Source: Pseudomonas entomophila (GTDB lineage Bacteria > Pseudomonadota > Gammaproteobacteria > Pseudomonadales > Pseudomonadaceae). Taken from it: a DNA stretch of 64,000 bases. Within the stretch, counting starts at the first letter, position 1; the number at the start of each line of letters is the position of its first letter. The stretch is from assembly GCF_029193575.1 (NCBI RefSeq), contig NZ_JARGCS010000024.1, positions 62,001 to 126,000 of the forward strand, written 5' to 3'. Under the pieces are notes generated by a model. That model ran no database searches. It saw only the letters and a list, made by a program, of their open reading frames with translations, and was not told the origin of the DNA. Both the position numbers and the translations under genes were made by a program. Of this stretch, positions 1 to 8,073 are shown in pieces.

Positions 1-270
1 GAAGATGTAGCCGGTGTGGTCGACGCGGAAGCGGTCGCGCTCGCCCTGGCCAAGTTCGCCAAGCTCCTGGCCGAGCAGGCGGATGCTGCCCTGGCCCGGC
101 CGGTTGACCCCGCCCAGCAGGCCGAGCAGGGTGGTCTTGCCGCTGCCGCTGGGGCCCTTGAGGAACAGCGCCTCGCCGACCTCCAGGCGGAACTCGGGAA
201 TGTCCAGCAACGCTGGCTGGCCGGGCCAGGCGAAGCCCAGGCCGTGCAGTTCGATCAGCGGTTTGCGCAT
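1..270 (-). CDS. ABC transporter ATP-binding protein (LolD/MacB type), partial
   Basis: The N-terminal 90 residues of an ABC ATPase run off the left window edge. The Walker A motif GPSGSGKT lies near residue 40, after a short opening strand typical of LolD/MacB-like ATPases that pair with FtsX-type permeases. The start codon lies 2 bases beyond the stop codon of the upstream DUF2796 gene, so the two are co-transcribed. In Vibrio the DUF2796 protein ZrgA works with an ABC-type system in zinc uptake, so this ATPase probably energises the matching zinc-linked step; that is inference. The C-terminal half with the signature and Walker B motifs is outside the window. Confidence 0.85.
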   Translation of the reverse strand, partial: MRKPLIELHGLGFAWPGQPALLDIPEFRLEVGEALFLKGPSGSGKTTLLGLLGGVNRPGQGSIRLLGQELGELGQGERDRFRVDHTGYIF

Positions 271-271
271 G

Positions 272-865
272 TCAGAAACTGACCACGGCCTTGGCCGGCG
301 TGGTTTCGACGCCTTTCTGGCCGTTCGGGCCGATCAACTGCACATTGATCTTCTGGGTTTGCGGAAAAGCCTTGTACAGCGGCGCCAGGTCGATCTGCGT
401 GAGTTTGGCCGGGGTGGCGCAGCTCAGCTGGTAATGCGCGTGGATCTCGCTGTGTTCGTGGTCATGGCCGTGCTCATGGTCGTGATCGTCGTCGCCATCA
501 TCGTCCTTGGCCGAGGGCTGGTCGCCGAACAGCGGGCTTTCCAGGTCCTGGTTTTCCTCCTTGCAGCCGGCGGCGCTGGCCAGGCCGAACAGTTTCAGCG
601 GTTGTTCCAGCACCTGGCGGGCGGCGGCGACCTTGGCCTTGTCGGCGTCGGTGCTGGCAGCGTGCTCGAACCCGACCAGGTTCATCGCCGGGCTGTCCAG
701 CTCCAGCTCCAGGGTGTTGCCGTCGAGCACCGCGTTGAGGCGGGCGACGCCATGCTCGTGGGCGCCCAGCGAGCCGTGTTCATGGTCGTGATCATGGTCT
801 TCGTGGGCGTGGGCCACGGCGAGGGGGAGCAGGGCGAACGGCAGGGCGAGGAGCAGGCGGCGCAT
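272..865 (-). CDS. DUF2796 (ZrgA-like) periplasmic zinc-binding protein
   Basis: A 197-residue secreted protein. The start at 865 follows a GGAG ribosome binding site and opens a clean signal peptide (MRRLLLALPFALLPLAVAHA). Two histidine/aspartate-rich stretches, one just after the signal peptide and one near residues 130-150, are obvious metal-binding segments. This layout is that of DUF2796, whose Vibrio member ZrgA is a periplasmic zinc-binding component of a zinc-regulated uptake system. The ABC ATPase gene follows with almost no gap. A zinc-uptake role is inferred from the family and the His-rich loops. A longer in-frame reading starting at 997 has no signal peptide at its N-terminus and was not chosen. 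Confidence 0.85.
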   Translation of the reverse strand: MRRLLLALPFALLPLAVAHAHEDHDHDHEHGSLGAHEHGVARLNAVLDGNTLELELDSPAMNLVGFEHAASTDADKAKVAAARQVLEQPLKLFGLASAAGCKEENQDLESPLFGDQPSAKDDDGDDDHDHEHGHDHEHSEIHAHYQLSCATPAKLTQIDLAPLYKAFPQTQKINVQLIGPNGQKGVETTPAKAVVSF

Positions 866-897
866 GGACGACTCCAGAAGCAGGGATGAGAGATTTT

Positions 898-921
898 GCA
901 ATGTTATAACAACTTTTCGTG
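898..921 (-). promoter_or_regulatory. Candidate Zur operator upstream of the DUF2796 gene
   Basis: A perfect 10-bp palindrome TGTTATAACA (902-911) sits about 35 bp upstream of the DUF2796 start. On the gene's strand it reads TATAACATTGC, close to one half of the enterobacterial Zur box (TATAACATTTC). The other half is shorter and less conserved, so this is a candidate site supported mainly by position and by the zinc-linked gene. Confidence 0.4.
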
Positions 922-998
922 AGGGTGCCAGCCCGCCTGGCGCAGGTTTCATGTTCGTGGGAGCATGACGACCGTGCTTTTGACTCAAGGAACGCATC

Positions 999-1340
999 GT
1001 GAGAATTCGCGGACAGATCGGCGCCTGGCCGGTGGACCTGATCCTGGAGCTGTCGCCGGAGGAGTGGGCGCAGTTGGGGCGGCGCCTGGAGAGCCCGCCG
1101 GTGGCGGTGGAAACGCCCGTGGCGCCCGTGGTGGCGCGTCAGGACGATGGGCAGTGGGCGGCAGCCTGCGAGGTGCTGCGCCAGGCGGGTGCGCTCAGTG
1201 GGCCGGAATTGCTGGAGCGGCTGGAAGGGCTGGCCGGGAGCGTCGCGGCGGGCAAGCGGCTGTTGGTGCGGTTGCGCCATAGCGGCGAGGTGAAGGTGGA
1301 AAGCGGGGCGGATGCCCCGGTGTATCGCTGGGTGGGCTGA
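999..1340 (+). CDS. Conserved hypothetical protein, winged-helix-like C-terminus
   Basis: A 113-residue protein starting at GTG (999) behind an AAGGA ribosome binding site and divergent from the zinc-linked operon. There is no signal peptide or membrane segment. The C-terminal part, about residues 58-113, has the alternating helices and closing basic, glycine-containing strand of a small winged-helix fold, but no family could be named with certainty. The gene occupies the place of an uncharacterised small protein in P. putida-type genomes. No function is proposed. Confidence 0.7.
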   Translation: MRIRGQIGAWPVDLILELSPEEWAQLGRRLESPPVAVETPVAPVVARQDDGQWAAACEVLRQAGALSGPELLERLEGLAGSVAAGKRLLVRLRHSGEVKVESGADAPVYRWVG

Positions 1341-1345
1341 ACAGC

Positions 1346-1423
1346 ATCGCGGGGCAGGCCGGCTTCCGCAGGTACCCCGTTGCCCTGAGATCAGCGAGGT
1401 ACCTGTGGGGCTCGCCCCGCGAT
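1346..1423. repeat. REP-type inverted pair
   Basis: Two facing copies of the Pseudomonas REP core (ATCGCGGGGC... and ...GCCCCGCGAT) form an imperfect inverted repeat in the gap between two convergent genes, a usual place for these elements. Confidence 0.75.
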
Positions 1424-1449
1424 TGGGCTGCAACGCAGCCCTGGCGATC

Positions 1450-2322
1450 TCAGAACATCGCCGCCGACAGCTTGCGGCGGTACACGCCGACCAACGGGTG
1501 GTCGCCCCCCAGCAGTTCGAACACCTGCAGCAGCGCCTTCTGCGGCAAGCCGTTCTCATAACCGCGATTACGCTGGAACAGCTTCAGCAGCCCGTCGAGC
1601 GCCGGCTCGTACTGCTGGCGTGCCAGTTGCTGGATGCTCAACTGGTAGGCCGCCTCGTCATCCTGCGGGTTCTGCGCCAGGCGGGTCTTCAGGTCGGCGA
1701 CCTCCGGCAGGCTGGCGGCCTGGCGCAGGAAGGTCAATTGCGCCTTGGCGCCGGCCAGGGCGGCCTTGTGCTCGTCGGTCTTGACCGCGTCCAGCACCAC
1801 CTGCGCCTCACCCAGCTCGCCGCGTTCGGCCAGGCAGCGGGCGTAGTAGATCAGCGCCTCGGCATTGCTGTTGTCTTCACCCAGCAGGGCCTGCAGCACG
1901 GCTTCGGCCTCGCTGAAACGGCTCTCGGCGAACAGTGCCTTGGCCTGTTCCAGCGGCGAGGCGCTGGGCGCGGCGGGCAGTTGCACATGGGGCTCGAGCA
2001 TGGCGCGGATCGCCGATTCCGGCTGGGCGCCGGCGAAGCCATCGACCGGTTGGCCATCCTTGAACAGCACCACGGTCGGCAGGCTGCGAATGCCGAACTG
2101 GGCGACGATCTGTTGTTCCACGTCGCAGTTGATCTTGGCCAGCAGCAGCTCGCCCTGGTAGCCCTCGGCGATCTTCGCCAGCAGCGGCATCAGCGCCTTG
2201 CACGGCGCGCACCACTCAGCCCAGAAGTCCACCAGCACCGGCTTGTGGAAGGAGTTCTCGATCACCAGTTGCTGGAAGTTGGCATCGGTGGCGTCGAAGA
2301 TGTACGGCGTGGCTTGGTTCAT
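1450..2322 (-). CDS. cnoX: Co-chaperone/thioredoxin-like protein CnoX (YbbN)
   Basis: A 290-residue protein with an N-terminal thioredoxin fold (residues 1-110) carrying a WCAPC redox motif at 37-41 and the cis-proline loop RSLPT. The rest is helical TPR-like repeats, as in YbbN/CnoX. The family holds unfolded or oxidised proteins and delivers them to GroEL or DnaK. Both cysteines are present, unlike the E. coli protein, so a redox-active form is likely (inference). It is cytoplasmic, with no signal peptide. The methyltransferase gene lies 31 bp upstream on the same strand. Confidence 0.93.
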   Translation of the reverse strand: MNQATPYIFDATDANFQQLVIENSFHKPVLVDFWAEWCAPCKALMPLLAKIAEGYQGELLLAKINCDVEQQIVAQFGIRSLPTVVLFKDGQPVDGFAGAQPESAIRAMLEPHVQLPAAPSASPLEQAKALFAESRFSEAEAVLQALLGEDNSNAEALIYYARCLAERGELGEAQVVLDAVKTDEHKAALAGAKAQLTFLRQAASLPEVADLKTRLAQNPQDDEAAYQLSIQQLARQQYEPALDGLLKLFQRNRGYENGLPQKALLQVFELLGGDHPLVGVYRRKLSAAMF

Positions 2323-2353
2323 CGCGTTTCTCGAAAATCCGTCAATGGCGCCA

Positions 2354-3013
2354 CTATAAAGGCTCGCGGCTGGCGTGGTACAGGCTGACCCGGCGGAATT
2401 CGTGCGGTTCGGCCAGGTCCGGCAGGGTCAGGGCGTCGAGCACGCCCAGCGGGCGGTACCGCGGGTGGTTGAAGTCGCGCACCCGCGAGTCGGCCACCAG
2501 CGCCTGGCGGCCACGGCTGAGAAACTGGTCGAGCAGCGGCAGGTTGGCACGGTCGTAGAGCACGTCGGCGACCAGCACCAGGTCGAAGCGGTCGGCCTCG
2601 GCGAAGAAGTCCTCGCTGTAGCCGAGCTCGACGCCATTGAGCGCCGCGTTGGCGCGGCAGGCGTCCAGCGCCAGCGGGTCGAGGTCGCAGGCCACCACTT
2701 CCAGCGCCCCGGCGCGTGCGGCGGCGATGCCGGCGATGCCGGAGCCGGCGCCGAAGTCCAGCACGCGCTTGCCGCGTACCCACTCGGGGCGCTCGGCCAG
2801 GTAGCGCGCCATGGCCAGGCCGCTGGCCCAGCAGAAGCTCCAGTACGGTGGCTCCTCGAGGATGCGCCGGGTTTCCTCGGCGTTGAAGGCGCGGTCCATG
2901 TTCTCGGCGTCGATCAGCCAGAGTTTCAGGTCACAACCCGGCAAGTCGCTGGGCACCAGACGGGCCTCGCCGATCAAGGCGCTCAGGGCCTGCTGCAAGT
3001 GCACAGGCGCCAT
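2354..3013 (-). CDS. Class I SAM-dependent methyltransferase (ETFB-KMT/Nnt1-like)
   Basis: A 219-residue Rossmann-type methyltransferase. Motif I is VLDFGAGSGIAGIAAARAGA (about residues 84-103), followed by the acidic loop VACDLDP and the post-motif LVLVADVLYD. This arrangement matches the small lysine/protein methyltransferases related to eukaryotic METTL20 and yeast Nnt1. The substrate is unknown; a protein lysine is the most likely class. The start codon abuts the stop of the upstream lipoprotein gene, so the pair is translationally linked. Confidence 0.85.
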   Translation of the reverse strand: MAPVHLQQALSALIGEARLVPSDLPGCDLKLWLIDAENMDRAFNAEETRRILEEPPYWSFCWASGLAMARYLAERPEWVRGKRVLDFGAGSGIAGIAAARAGALEVVACDLDPLALDACRANAALNGVELGYSEDFFAEADRFDLVLVADVLYDRANLPLLDQFLSRGRQALVADSRVRDFNHPRYRPLGVLDALTLPDLAEPHEFRRVSLYHASREPL

Positions 3014-3469
3014 TCACGGCGCCTTTTCGAAGCGCAGCGGACCGGTGGCCTGGGTTTCGGCCTGGGCGATGCGTTGCGGCGGCAGGTGCAGGATCAACTG
3101 CCCGGACTGGCTGGCGCGGCCACGCAGCTCGACGCGGGCGCCGGCGGGAAAGGCCTCGGGGTTGAAGCGCAGGCGGTAGGGCAGGGCCTGGCCGTTGCCG
3201 GTGAAGCTCTCGCTGGCCAGCAGGCGTTGCGGGCGGCCGCGTTCGTCGATCACCAGCAGTGCCAGCTCCACCTCGGCGCCGCGCGGGATTTCCAGCAGGG
3301 TGCCGCTCAACTCGCGCTGGTAGGCCGGTAGCGGGCCCAGTTCCTCGGCCGGCTTGACCACGGTTTTCGCGGGCACCGGCGCGGGTGGCAGGTCGGGCTT
3401 GGGGCGGTCGCTGCCGCAGGCGGCCAGCAGGCCGGCCAGGCTCAGCACGACGAGCGCTCGATGATGCAT
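3014..3469 (-). CDS. YbaY family (type III secretion pilotin-like) lipoprotein
   Basis: A 151-residue lipoprotein. The start at 3469 is chosen because GAAGGA lies 7 bp upstream and the resulting signal peptide ends in the lipobox LAAC (Cys18). The mature part has a proline-rich linker and then a beta-rich domain with features of YbaY: an early segment [19 protein letters not shown] and a later one [12 protein letters not shown]. It is predicted to be anchored in the cell envelope, function unknown. It runs directly into the methyltransferase gene. Confidence 0.8.
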   Translation of the reverse strand: MHHRALVVLSLAGLLAACGSDRPKPDLPPAPVPAKTVVKPAEELGPLPAYQRELSGTLLEIPRGAEVELALLVIDERGRPQRLLASESFTGNGQALPYRLRFNPEAFPAGARVELRGRASQSGQLILHLPPQRIAQAETQATGPLRFEKAP

Positions 3470-3574
3470 GGGGTAATCCTTCACGGGCAGATTTCTCAGG
3501 ATGGTAACCCCTTTGGCTTGTCTTGCCAGTGGGATGCGCTACCATGGCCATCCCTTTTTTTGTTGCCTGCCACC

Positions 3575-4039
3575 ATGCACTGTCCCTTTTGCGGTGCCAA
3601 CGACACCAAGGTCATCGATTCGCGCCTGGTCGCCGAGGGCGAACAGGTGCGTCGTCGCCGTGAATGCGTCGCCTGCGGCGAGCGCTTCACCACCTTCGAG
3701 ACCGCCGAGCTGGTGCTGCCGCGCCTGATCAAGCAGGACGGCACGCGCCAGCCGTTCGACGAGGACAAGCTGCGCGCCGGCATGCAGCGCGCGCTGGAAA
3801 AGCGCCCGGTGAGCGTCGAGCGCCTGGAAGCGGCGCTGGCGCACATCAAGCACCGGCTGCGCGCCACGGGTGAGCGCGAGGTCAAGTCGCTGGTGGTCGG
3901 CGAACTGGTGATGGCCGAGCTGCGCAAGCTCGACGAAGTCGCCTACATCCGTTTCGCCTCGGTCTACCGGCGTTTCCAGGACCTCGACGAATTCCGCGAA
4001 GAGATCGACCGCCTGGCCCGAGAGCCAGCCAAAGAGTAA
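3575..4039 (+). CDS. nrdR: Transcriptional repressor NrdR
   Basis: A 154-residue protein, full length for NrdR. The N-terminal zinc ribbon has Cys3/Cys6 and Cys31/Cys34 (MHCPFCG ... [12 protein letters not shown]). An ATP-cone domain (about residues 49-139) follows. NrdR senses dATP/ATP and represses ribonucleotide reductase operons by binding NrdR boxes. It is the first gene of the riboflavin block, with ribD starting 2 bp after its stop. A longer reading frame upstream was rejected because the zinc ribbon must be at the N-terminus. Confidence 0.98.
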   Translation: MHCPFCGANDTKVIDSRLVAEGEQVRRRRECVACGERFTTFETAELVLPRLIKQDGTRQPFDEDKLRAGMQRALEKRPVSVERLEAALAHIKHRLRATGEREVKSLVVGELVMAELRKLDEVAYIRFASVYRRFQDLDEFREEIDRLAREPAKE

Positions 4040-4041
4040 GC

Positions 4042-5172
4042 ATGCCCAGCCAGACCGCCATCCTCGACGCCCACTACATGGCCCGGGCCCTGGAACTGGC
4101 CCGCAAGGGCCTGTACAGCACCCACCCCAACCCCCGTGTGGGCTGCGTGATCGTGCGCGACGGCGAGGTGGTCGGCGAAGGCTGGCATGAGCGCGCCGGC
4201 GAGCCCCACGCCGAAGTGCATGCCCTGCGCCAGGCCGGCGAACGCGCCCGCGGCGCCACCGCCTACGTCACCCTCGAACCCTGCAGCCACCATGGTCGCA
4301 CGCCGCCGTGCGCCGAAGCGCTGGTCAAGGCCGGGGTGGCGCGGGTGGTGGCGGCGATGCAAGACCCCAACCCGCAGGTGGCGGGCAATGGCCTCAGGCG
4401 CCTGGCCGAGGCCGGTATCGAAGTCGCCAGCGGCGTGCTGGAAAGCGAAGCCCGTGCCCTCAACCCCGGTTTCCTCAAGCGCATGGAGCATGGCCTGCCG
4501 TTCGTGCGGGCCAAGCTGGCCATGAGCCTGGACGGCCGCACCGCCATGGCCAGTGGTGAAAGCCAGTGGATCACCGGCCCTGCCGCCCGCGCCGCAGTGC
4601 AGCGCCTGCGCGCGCGCTCCAGCGTGGTGCTGACCAGCGCCCAGAGCGTGCTCGCCGACAACGCGCGCATGACCGTGCGCGGCGCCGAGCTGGGGCTGGA
4701 TGCCGAACTGACCGCCCTGGCCCTGTCACGCCCGCCGCTGCGCGTGCTGGTCGACGGGCGCCTGCGCCTGCCGCTGGACGCGCCATTCTTCCAGGCGGGC
4801 CCGGCCCTGGTGGTCACCGCCCGTGATGACGACCCCCGCTACGCCGCCGCTGGCCATGAGCTGCTGAGCCTGCCCGGCGCCGACGGTCGCGTCGACCTGC
4901 CGGCGCTGCTCGTGGCCCTGGCCGCGCGCGGGGTCAATGAAATCCTGCTGGAGGCCGGCGCCGGCCTGGTCGGCGCCTTCGCCCAGCGCGGCCTGGTCGA
5001 TGAATACCAGTTGTTCGTCGCCGGCACCTTCCTCGGCTCCGAGGCCCGCCCGCTGCTCGACTGGCCGTTGGCGACCATGAGCGAGGCGCCGCGCTTGAAG
5101 ATCACCGGCATGCGCGCGGTTGGCGATGACTGGCGGGTCACGGCCATCCCCTTGCCCGCGCCCGGCGTATAA
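4042..5172 (+). CDS. ribD: Bifunctional pyrimidine deaminase/reductase RibD
   Basis: A 376-residue fusion enzyme for the second and third steps of riboflavin synthesis. The deaminase domain (residues 1-145) has the zinc ligands HAEVHAL and LEPCSHHGRTPPC. The reductase domain (residues 150-376) opens with AKLAMSLDGRTAMASGESQW and has NADPH-binding glycines near EAGAGLVGAF. It directly follows nrdR and lies 42 bp before ribE, in one operon. Confidence 0.98.
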   Translation: MPSQTAILDAHYMARALELARKGLYSTHPNPRVGCVIVRDGEVVGEGWHERAGEPHAEVHALRQAGERARGATAYVTLEPCSHHGRTPPCAEALVKAGVARVVAAMQDPNPQVAGNGLRRLAEAGIEVASGVLESEARALNPGFLKRMEHGLPFVRAKLAMSLDGRTAMASGESQWITGPAARAAVQRLRARSSVVLTSAQSVLADNARMTVRGAELGLDAELTALALSRPPLRVLVDGRLRLPLDAPFFQAGPALVVTARDDDPRYAAAGHELLSLPGADGRVDLPALLVALAARGVNEILLEAGAGLVGAFAQRGLVDEYQLFVAGTFLGSEARPLLDWPLATMSEAPRLKITGMRAVGDDWRVTAIPLPAPGV

Positions 5173-5214
5173 TGCCTGGCTTGCCCCGCGCAGCCCGTCC
5201 CTGAGGAGCACACC

Positions 5215-5880
5215 ATGTTCACCGGCATCATCGAATCCATCGGCACCATCCGCAGCCTGACCCCCAAGGGTGGCGACGTGCGGGTCTACGTAGAGACCGG
5301 CAAGCTCGACCTGGGCGACGTCAAGCTTGGCGACAGCATCGCCGTCAACGGCGTGTGCCTGACCGCCGTGGAGCTGCCTGGCGACGGTTTCTGGGCCGAC
5401 GTCAGCGTCGAGACCCTCAAGCGCACCGCCATGGTCGACCTCAAGAGCGGCAGCCGGGTCAACCTGGAAAAGGCCCTGACCCCCACCACCCGCCTGGGCG
5501 GCCACCTGGTCAGCGGCCACGTCGACGGCGTCGGCGAGATCGTCTCGCGGGCCGATAACGCCCGCGCCATCCAGTTCCGCGTGCGCGCACCCAAGGAGCT
5601 GGCCAAGTACATTGCCCACAAGGGCTCGATCACCGTCGATGGCACCAGCCTGACGGTCAACGAAGTCGATGGCGCCGAGTTCGAGCTGACCATCGTCCCG
5701 CACACCCTGTCCGAAACCATCATGGCCGACTACCGCGCAGGTCGTCGGGTGAACCTTGAGGTCGACCTGCTGGCCCGTTACCTGGAGCGTCTGCTGCTGG
5801 GCGACAAGGCCGCCGAGCCGAGCAAAGGCAGTGGCATCACCGAAAGCTTCCTGGCCGCCAACGGCTTCTTGAAATCCTGA
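5215..5880 (+). CDS. ribE: Riboflavin synthase, alpha chain
   Basis: A 221-residue protein made of two lumazine-binding repeats. Repeat 1 starts MFTGIIESIG and contains the NGVCLTAV loop. Repeat 2 starts GGHLVSGHVDG and contains GTSLTVNEV. It dismutates two 6,7-dimethyl-8-ribityllumazine molecules to riboflavin. A GAGGA ribosome binding site precedes the ATG. It lies in the operon between ribD and ribBA. Confidence 0.98.
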   Translation: MFTGIIESIGTIRSLTPKGGDVRVYVETGKLDLGDVKLGDSIAVNGVCLTAVELPGDGFWADVSVETLKRTAMVDLKSGSRVNLEKALTPTTRLGGHLVSGHVDGVGEIVSRADNARAIQFRVRAPKELAKYIAHKGSITVDGTSLTVNEVDGAEFELTIVPHTLSETIMADYRAGRRVNLEVDLLARYLERLLLGDKAAEPSKGSGITESFLAANGFLKS

Positions 5881-5898
5881 TTGAGAAGGGGGTGCCGC

Positions 5899-6990
5899 GT
5901 GGCGCTCAACAGCATCGAAGAACTGGTCGAAGACATCCGCCAGGGCAAAATGGTCATCCTCATGGATGACGAAGACCGCGAGAACGAAGGCGACATCATC
6001 ATGGCGGCCGAGTGCTGCCTGCCCGAGCACATCAACTTCATGGCCAAGCACGCCCGTGGCCTGATCTGCATGCCGATGACCCGCGAGCGCTGCGAAACGC
6101 TCAAGCTGCCGCTGATGGCGCCGCGCAACGGCTCGGGCTTCGGCACCAAGTTCACCGTGTCGATCGAGGCCGCCGAGGGCGTCACCACCGGCATCTCCGC
6201 CGCTGACCGCGCGCGCACCGTGCAGGCCGCCGCGGCCAAGGACGCCAAGGCCGAAGACATCGTCAGCCCCGGCCACATCTTCCCGCTGATGGCCCAGCCG
6301 GGCGGCACCCTGGCCCGCGCCGGCCACACCGAGGCCGCTTGCGACCTGGCGCGCATGGCCGGTTTCGAGCCGAGCGGCGTCATCTGCGAAGTGATGAACG
6401 ACGACGGCACCATGTCGCGCCGCGCCGAGCTGGAAGTGTTCGCCGCCGAGCACGGCCTGAAGATCGGCACCATCGCCGACCTGATCCACTACCGCATGAT
6501 CCACGAGCGCACCGTGCAGCGTGTCTCCGAGCAGCCGCTGGACAGCGAGCTGGGCCAGTTCAACCTGGTCACCTACCGCGACTCGGTCGAAGGCGACGTG
6601 CACATGGCCCTGACCCTGGGCAAGATCTGCGCCGAAGAGCCGACCCTGGTGCGCGTGCACAACATGGACCCGCTGCGCGACCTGCTGATGGTCAAGCAAC
6701 CCGGCCGCTGGAGCCTGCGCGCGGCGATGAGCGCCGTGGCCGAGGCCGGCAGTGGCGTGGTGCTGCTGCTGGGCCACCCGCTCGATGGCGACGTGCTGCT
6801 GGCGCACATCCGCGAAAGCGCCGGCGAAGTGCACGCCAAGACCCCGTCCACCTACAGCACGGTCGGTGCCGGCTCGCAGATCCTGCGTGACCTCGGCGTG
6901 CGCAAGATGCGCCTGATGAGCTCGCCGATGAAGTTCAACGCGATATCCGGATTCGATCTGGAAGTTGTAGAATACGTGCCCTCCGAGTGA
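5899..6990 (+). CDS. ribBA: RibBA-type protein: active DHBP synthase with degenerate GTP cyclohydrolase II domain
   Basis: A 363-residue protein starting at GTG 5899, which sits behind the purine-rich site GAAGGGGG. The N-terminal DHBP synthase domain (about 1-200) is intact, with DDEDRENEGD, GTKFTVSIEA and GHTEAACDL. The C-terminal part aligns with GTP cyclohydrolase II but the zinc-binding segment is replaced by VRVHNMDPLRDLL, so all three cysteines are gone. It should therefore make DHBP but not open GTP. Such RibBA hybrids are known in proteobacteria that also carry a separate ribA, and an intact ribA is present at 10439. Confidence 0.95.
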   Translation: MALNSIEELVEDIRQGKMVILMDDEDRENEGDIIMAAECCLPEHINFMAKHARGLICMPMTRERCETLKLPLMAPRNGSGFGTKFTVSIEAAEGVTTGISAADRARTVQAAAAKDAKAEDIVSPGHIFPLMAQPGGTLARAGHTEAACDLARMAGFEPSGVICEVMNDDGTMSRRAELEVFAAEHGLKIGTIADLIHYRMIHERTVQRVSEQPLDSELGQFNLVTYRDSVEGDVHMALTLGKICAEEPTLVRVHNMDPLRDLLMVKQPGRWSLRAAMSAVAEAGSGVVLLLGHPLDGDVLLAHIRESAGEVHAKTPSTYSTVGAGSQILRDLGVRKMRLMSSPMKFNAISGFDLEVVEYVPSE

Positions 6991-7037
6991 CACAGGCGTA
7001 ACGACCCGTCCTGCCGCTCGTGTCCAAACCCTCCCGC

Positions 7038-7056
7038 AGGCCGCCTAGAGCGGCCT
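7038..7056 (+). other. Short hairpin in the ribBA-ribH gap
   Basis: A perfect 7-bp inverted repeat, AGGCCGC ctaga GCGGCCT, lies 25 bp before ribH, with only a weak T stretch after it. It may be an RNA processing or attenuation hairpin. Confidence 0.4.
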
Positions 7057-7081
7057 CGCTCTTTAAGATGAGAACACCGGA

Positions 7082-7558
7082 ATGACCCTGAAGACCATCG
7101 AAGGTACCTTCATCGCCCCCAAAGGTCGCTATGCTTTGGTGGTTGGCCGCTTCAACAGCTTCGTCGTCGAAAGCCTGGTGAGCGGTGCCGTTGATGCCCT
7201 GGTACGCCATGGTGTCAGCGAAAGCGACATCACCATCATCCGTGCCCCGGGCGCCTTCGAGATCCCGCTGGTGGCACAGAAGGTCGCCCAGCAAGGCGAC
7301 TACAGCGCGATCATCGCCCTGGGCGCGGTGATCCGTGGCGGTACCCCGCACTTCGAGTACGTGGCGGGCGAGTGCACCAAGGGCCTGGCCCAGGTGTCCA
7401 TGGAGTTCGGCGTTCCGGTGGCCTTCGGCGTGCTGACCGTCGACTCCATCGAGCAAGCCATCGAGCGTTCCGGCACCAAGGCCGGTAACAAAGGCGCCGA
7501 AGCAGCCCTGTCCGCCCTGGAAATGGTCAGCCTGCTGGCGCAGTTGGAGGCCAAGTGA
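7082..7558 (+). CDS. ribH: 6,7-dimethyl-8-ribityllumazine synthase
   Basis: A 158-residue protein of the usual length. The phosphate-binding and active-site loops are present: [20 protein letters not shown], and [18 protein letters not shown] with the catalytic histidine. It condenses DHBP with the ribD product to give lumazine for riboflavin synthase, and normally forms hollow 60-mers or decamers. Its TGA overlaps the GTG start of nusB by 3 bases. Confidence 0.98.
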   Translation: MTLKTIEGTFIAPKGRYALVVGRFNSFVVESLVSGAVDALVRHGVSESDITIIRAPGAFEIPLVAQKVAQQGDYSAIIALGAVIRGGTPHFEYVAGECTKGLAQVSMEFGVPVAFGVLTVDSIEQAIERSGTKAGNKGAEAALSALEMVSLLAQLEAK

Positions 7559-8055
7559 TTAGCGACGACAGCGATCGTTTCAACCCGCGCGATCCAAAAC
7601 CCGCGGATGCCGGCAAGCCGTCGAAGAGCGCCAAGCGCCGCGAAGCGCGCAAGCTTGCCACCCAGGCCCTGTATCAATGGCACATGGCCCAGCATTCGCT
7701 GAACGAGATCGAAGCGCAGTTCCGGGTCGATAACGATTTCTCCGATGTCGATGGCGCCTATTTCCGCGAGATCCTGCACGGGGTTCCGGCGATCAAGGGT
7801 GAAATCGACAACGCGCTCAAGCCATGCCTGGACCTGGCCCTCGAAGAGCTCGACCCGGTCGAACTGGCGGTATTGCGCCTGTCCACCTGGGAGTTCATCA
7901 AGCGCGTCGACGTGCCGTACCGCGTGGTGATCAACGAAGGCGTGGAGCTGGCCAAGGTGTTCGGCGCCACCGACGGGCACAAGTTCGTCAACGGTGTGCT
8001 GGACAAGCTCGCGCCGACCCTGCGCGAAGCGGAAGTCAAGGCGAACAAGCGCTGA
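7555..8055 (+). CDS. nusB: Transcription antitermination factor NusB
   Basis: A 166-residue all-helical protein starting at GTG within the ribH stop region (GTGA overlap). It has the RNA-binding N-terminus [16 protein letters not shown] and the C-terminal signature [18 protein letters not shown]. With NusE (S10) it binds boxA and promotes rRNA antitermination. It has a longer polar N-terminal extension than the E. coli protein. Its place between ribH and thiL is the standard proteobacterial order. Confidence 0.97.
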   Translation: MISDDSDRFNPRDPKPADAGKPSKSAKRREARKLATQALYQWHMAQHSLNEIEAQFRVDNDFSDVDGAYFREILHGVPAIKGEIDNALKPCLDLALEELDPVELAVLRLSTWEFIKRVDVPYRVVINEGVELAKVFGATDGHKFVNGVLDKLAPTLREAEVKANKR

Positions 8056-8073
8056 TCGCAGCGCTGACGGCCC

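Noticed and set aside
4726..6993. Long open frame on the minus strand opposite ribD, ribE and ribBA
   Set aside because: Mirror frame of high-GC coding sequence: low-complexity His/Gly/Val-rich translation, no family features, and the plus-strand genes are certain.
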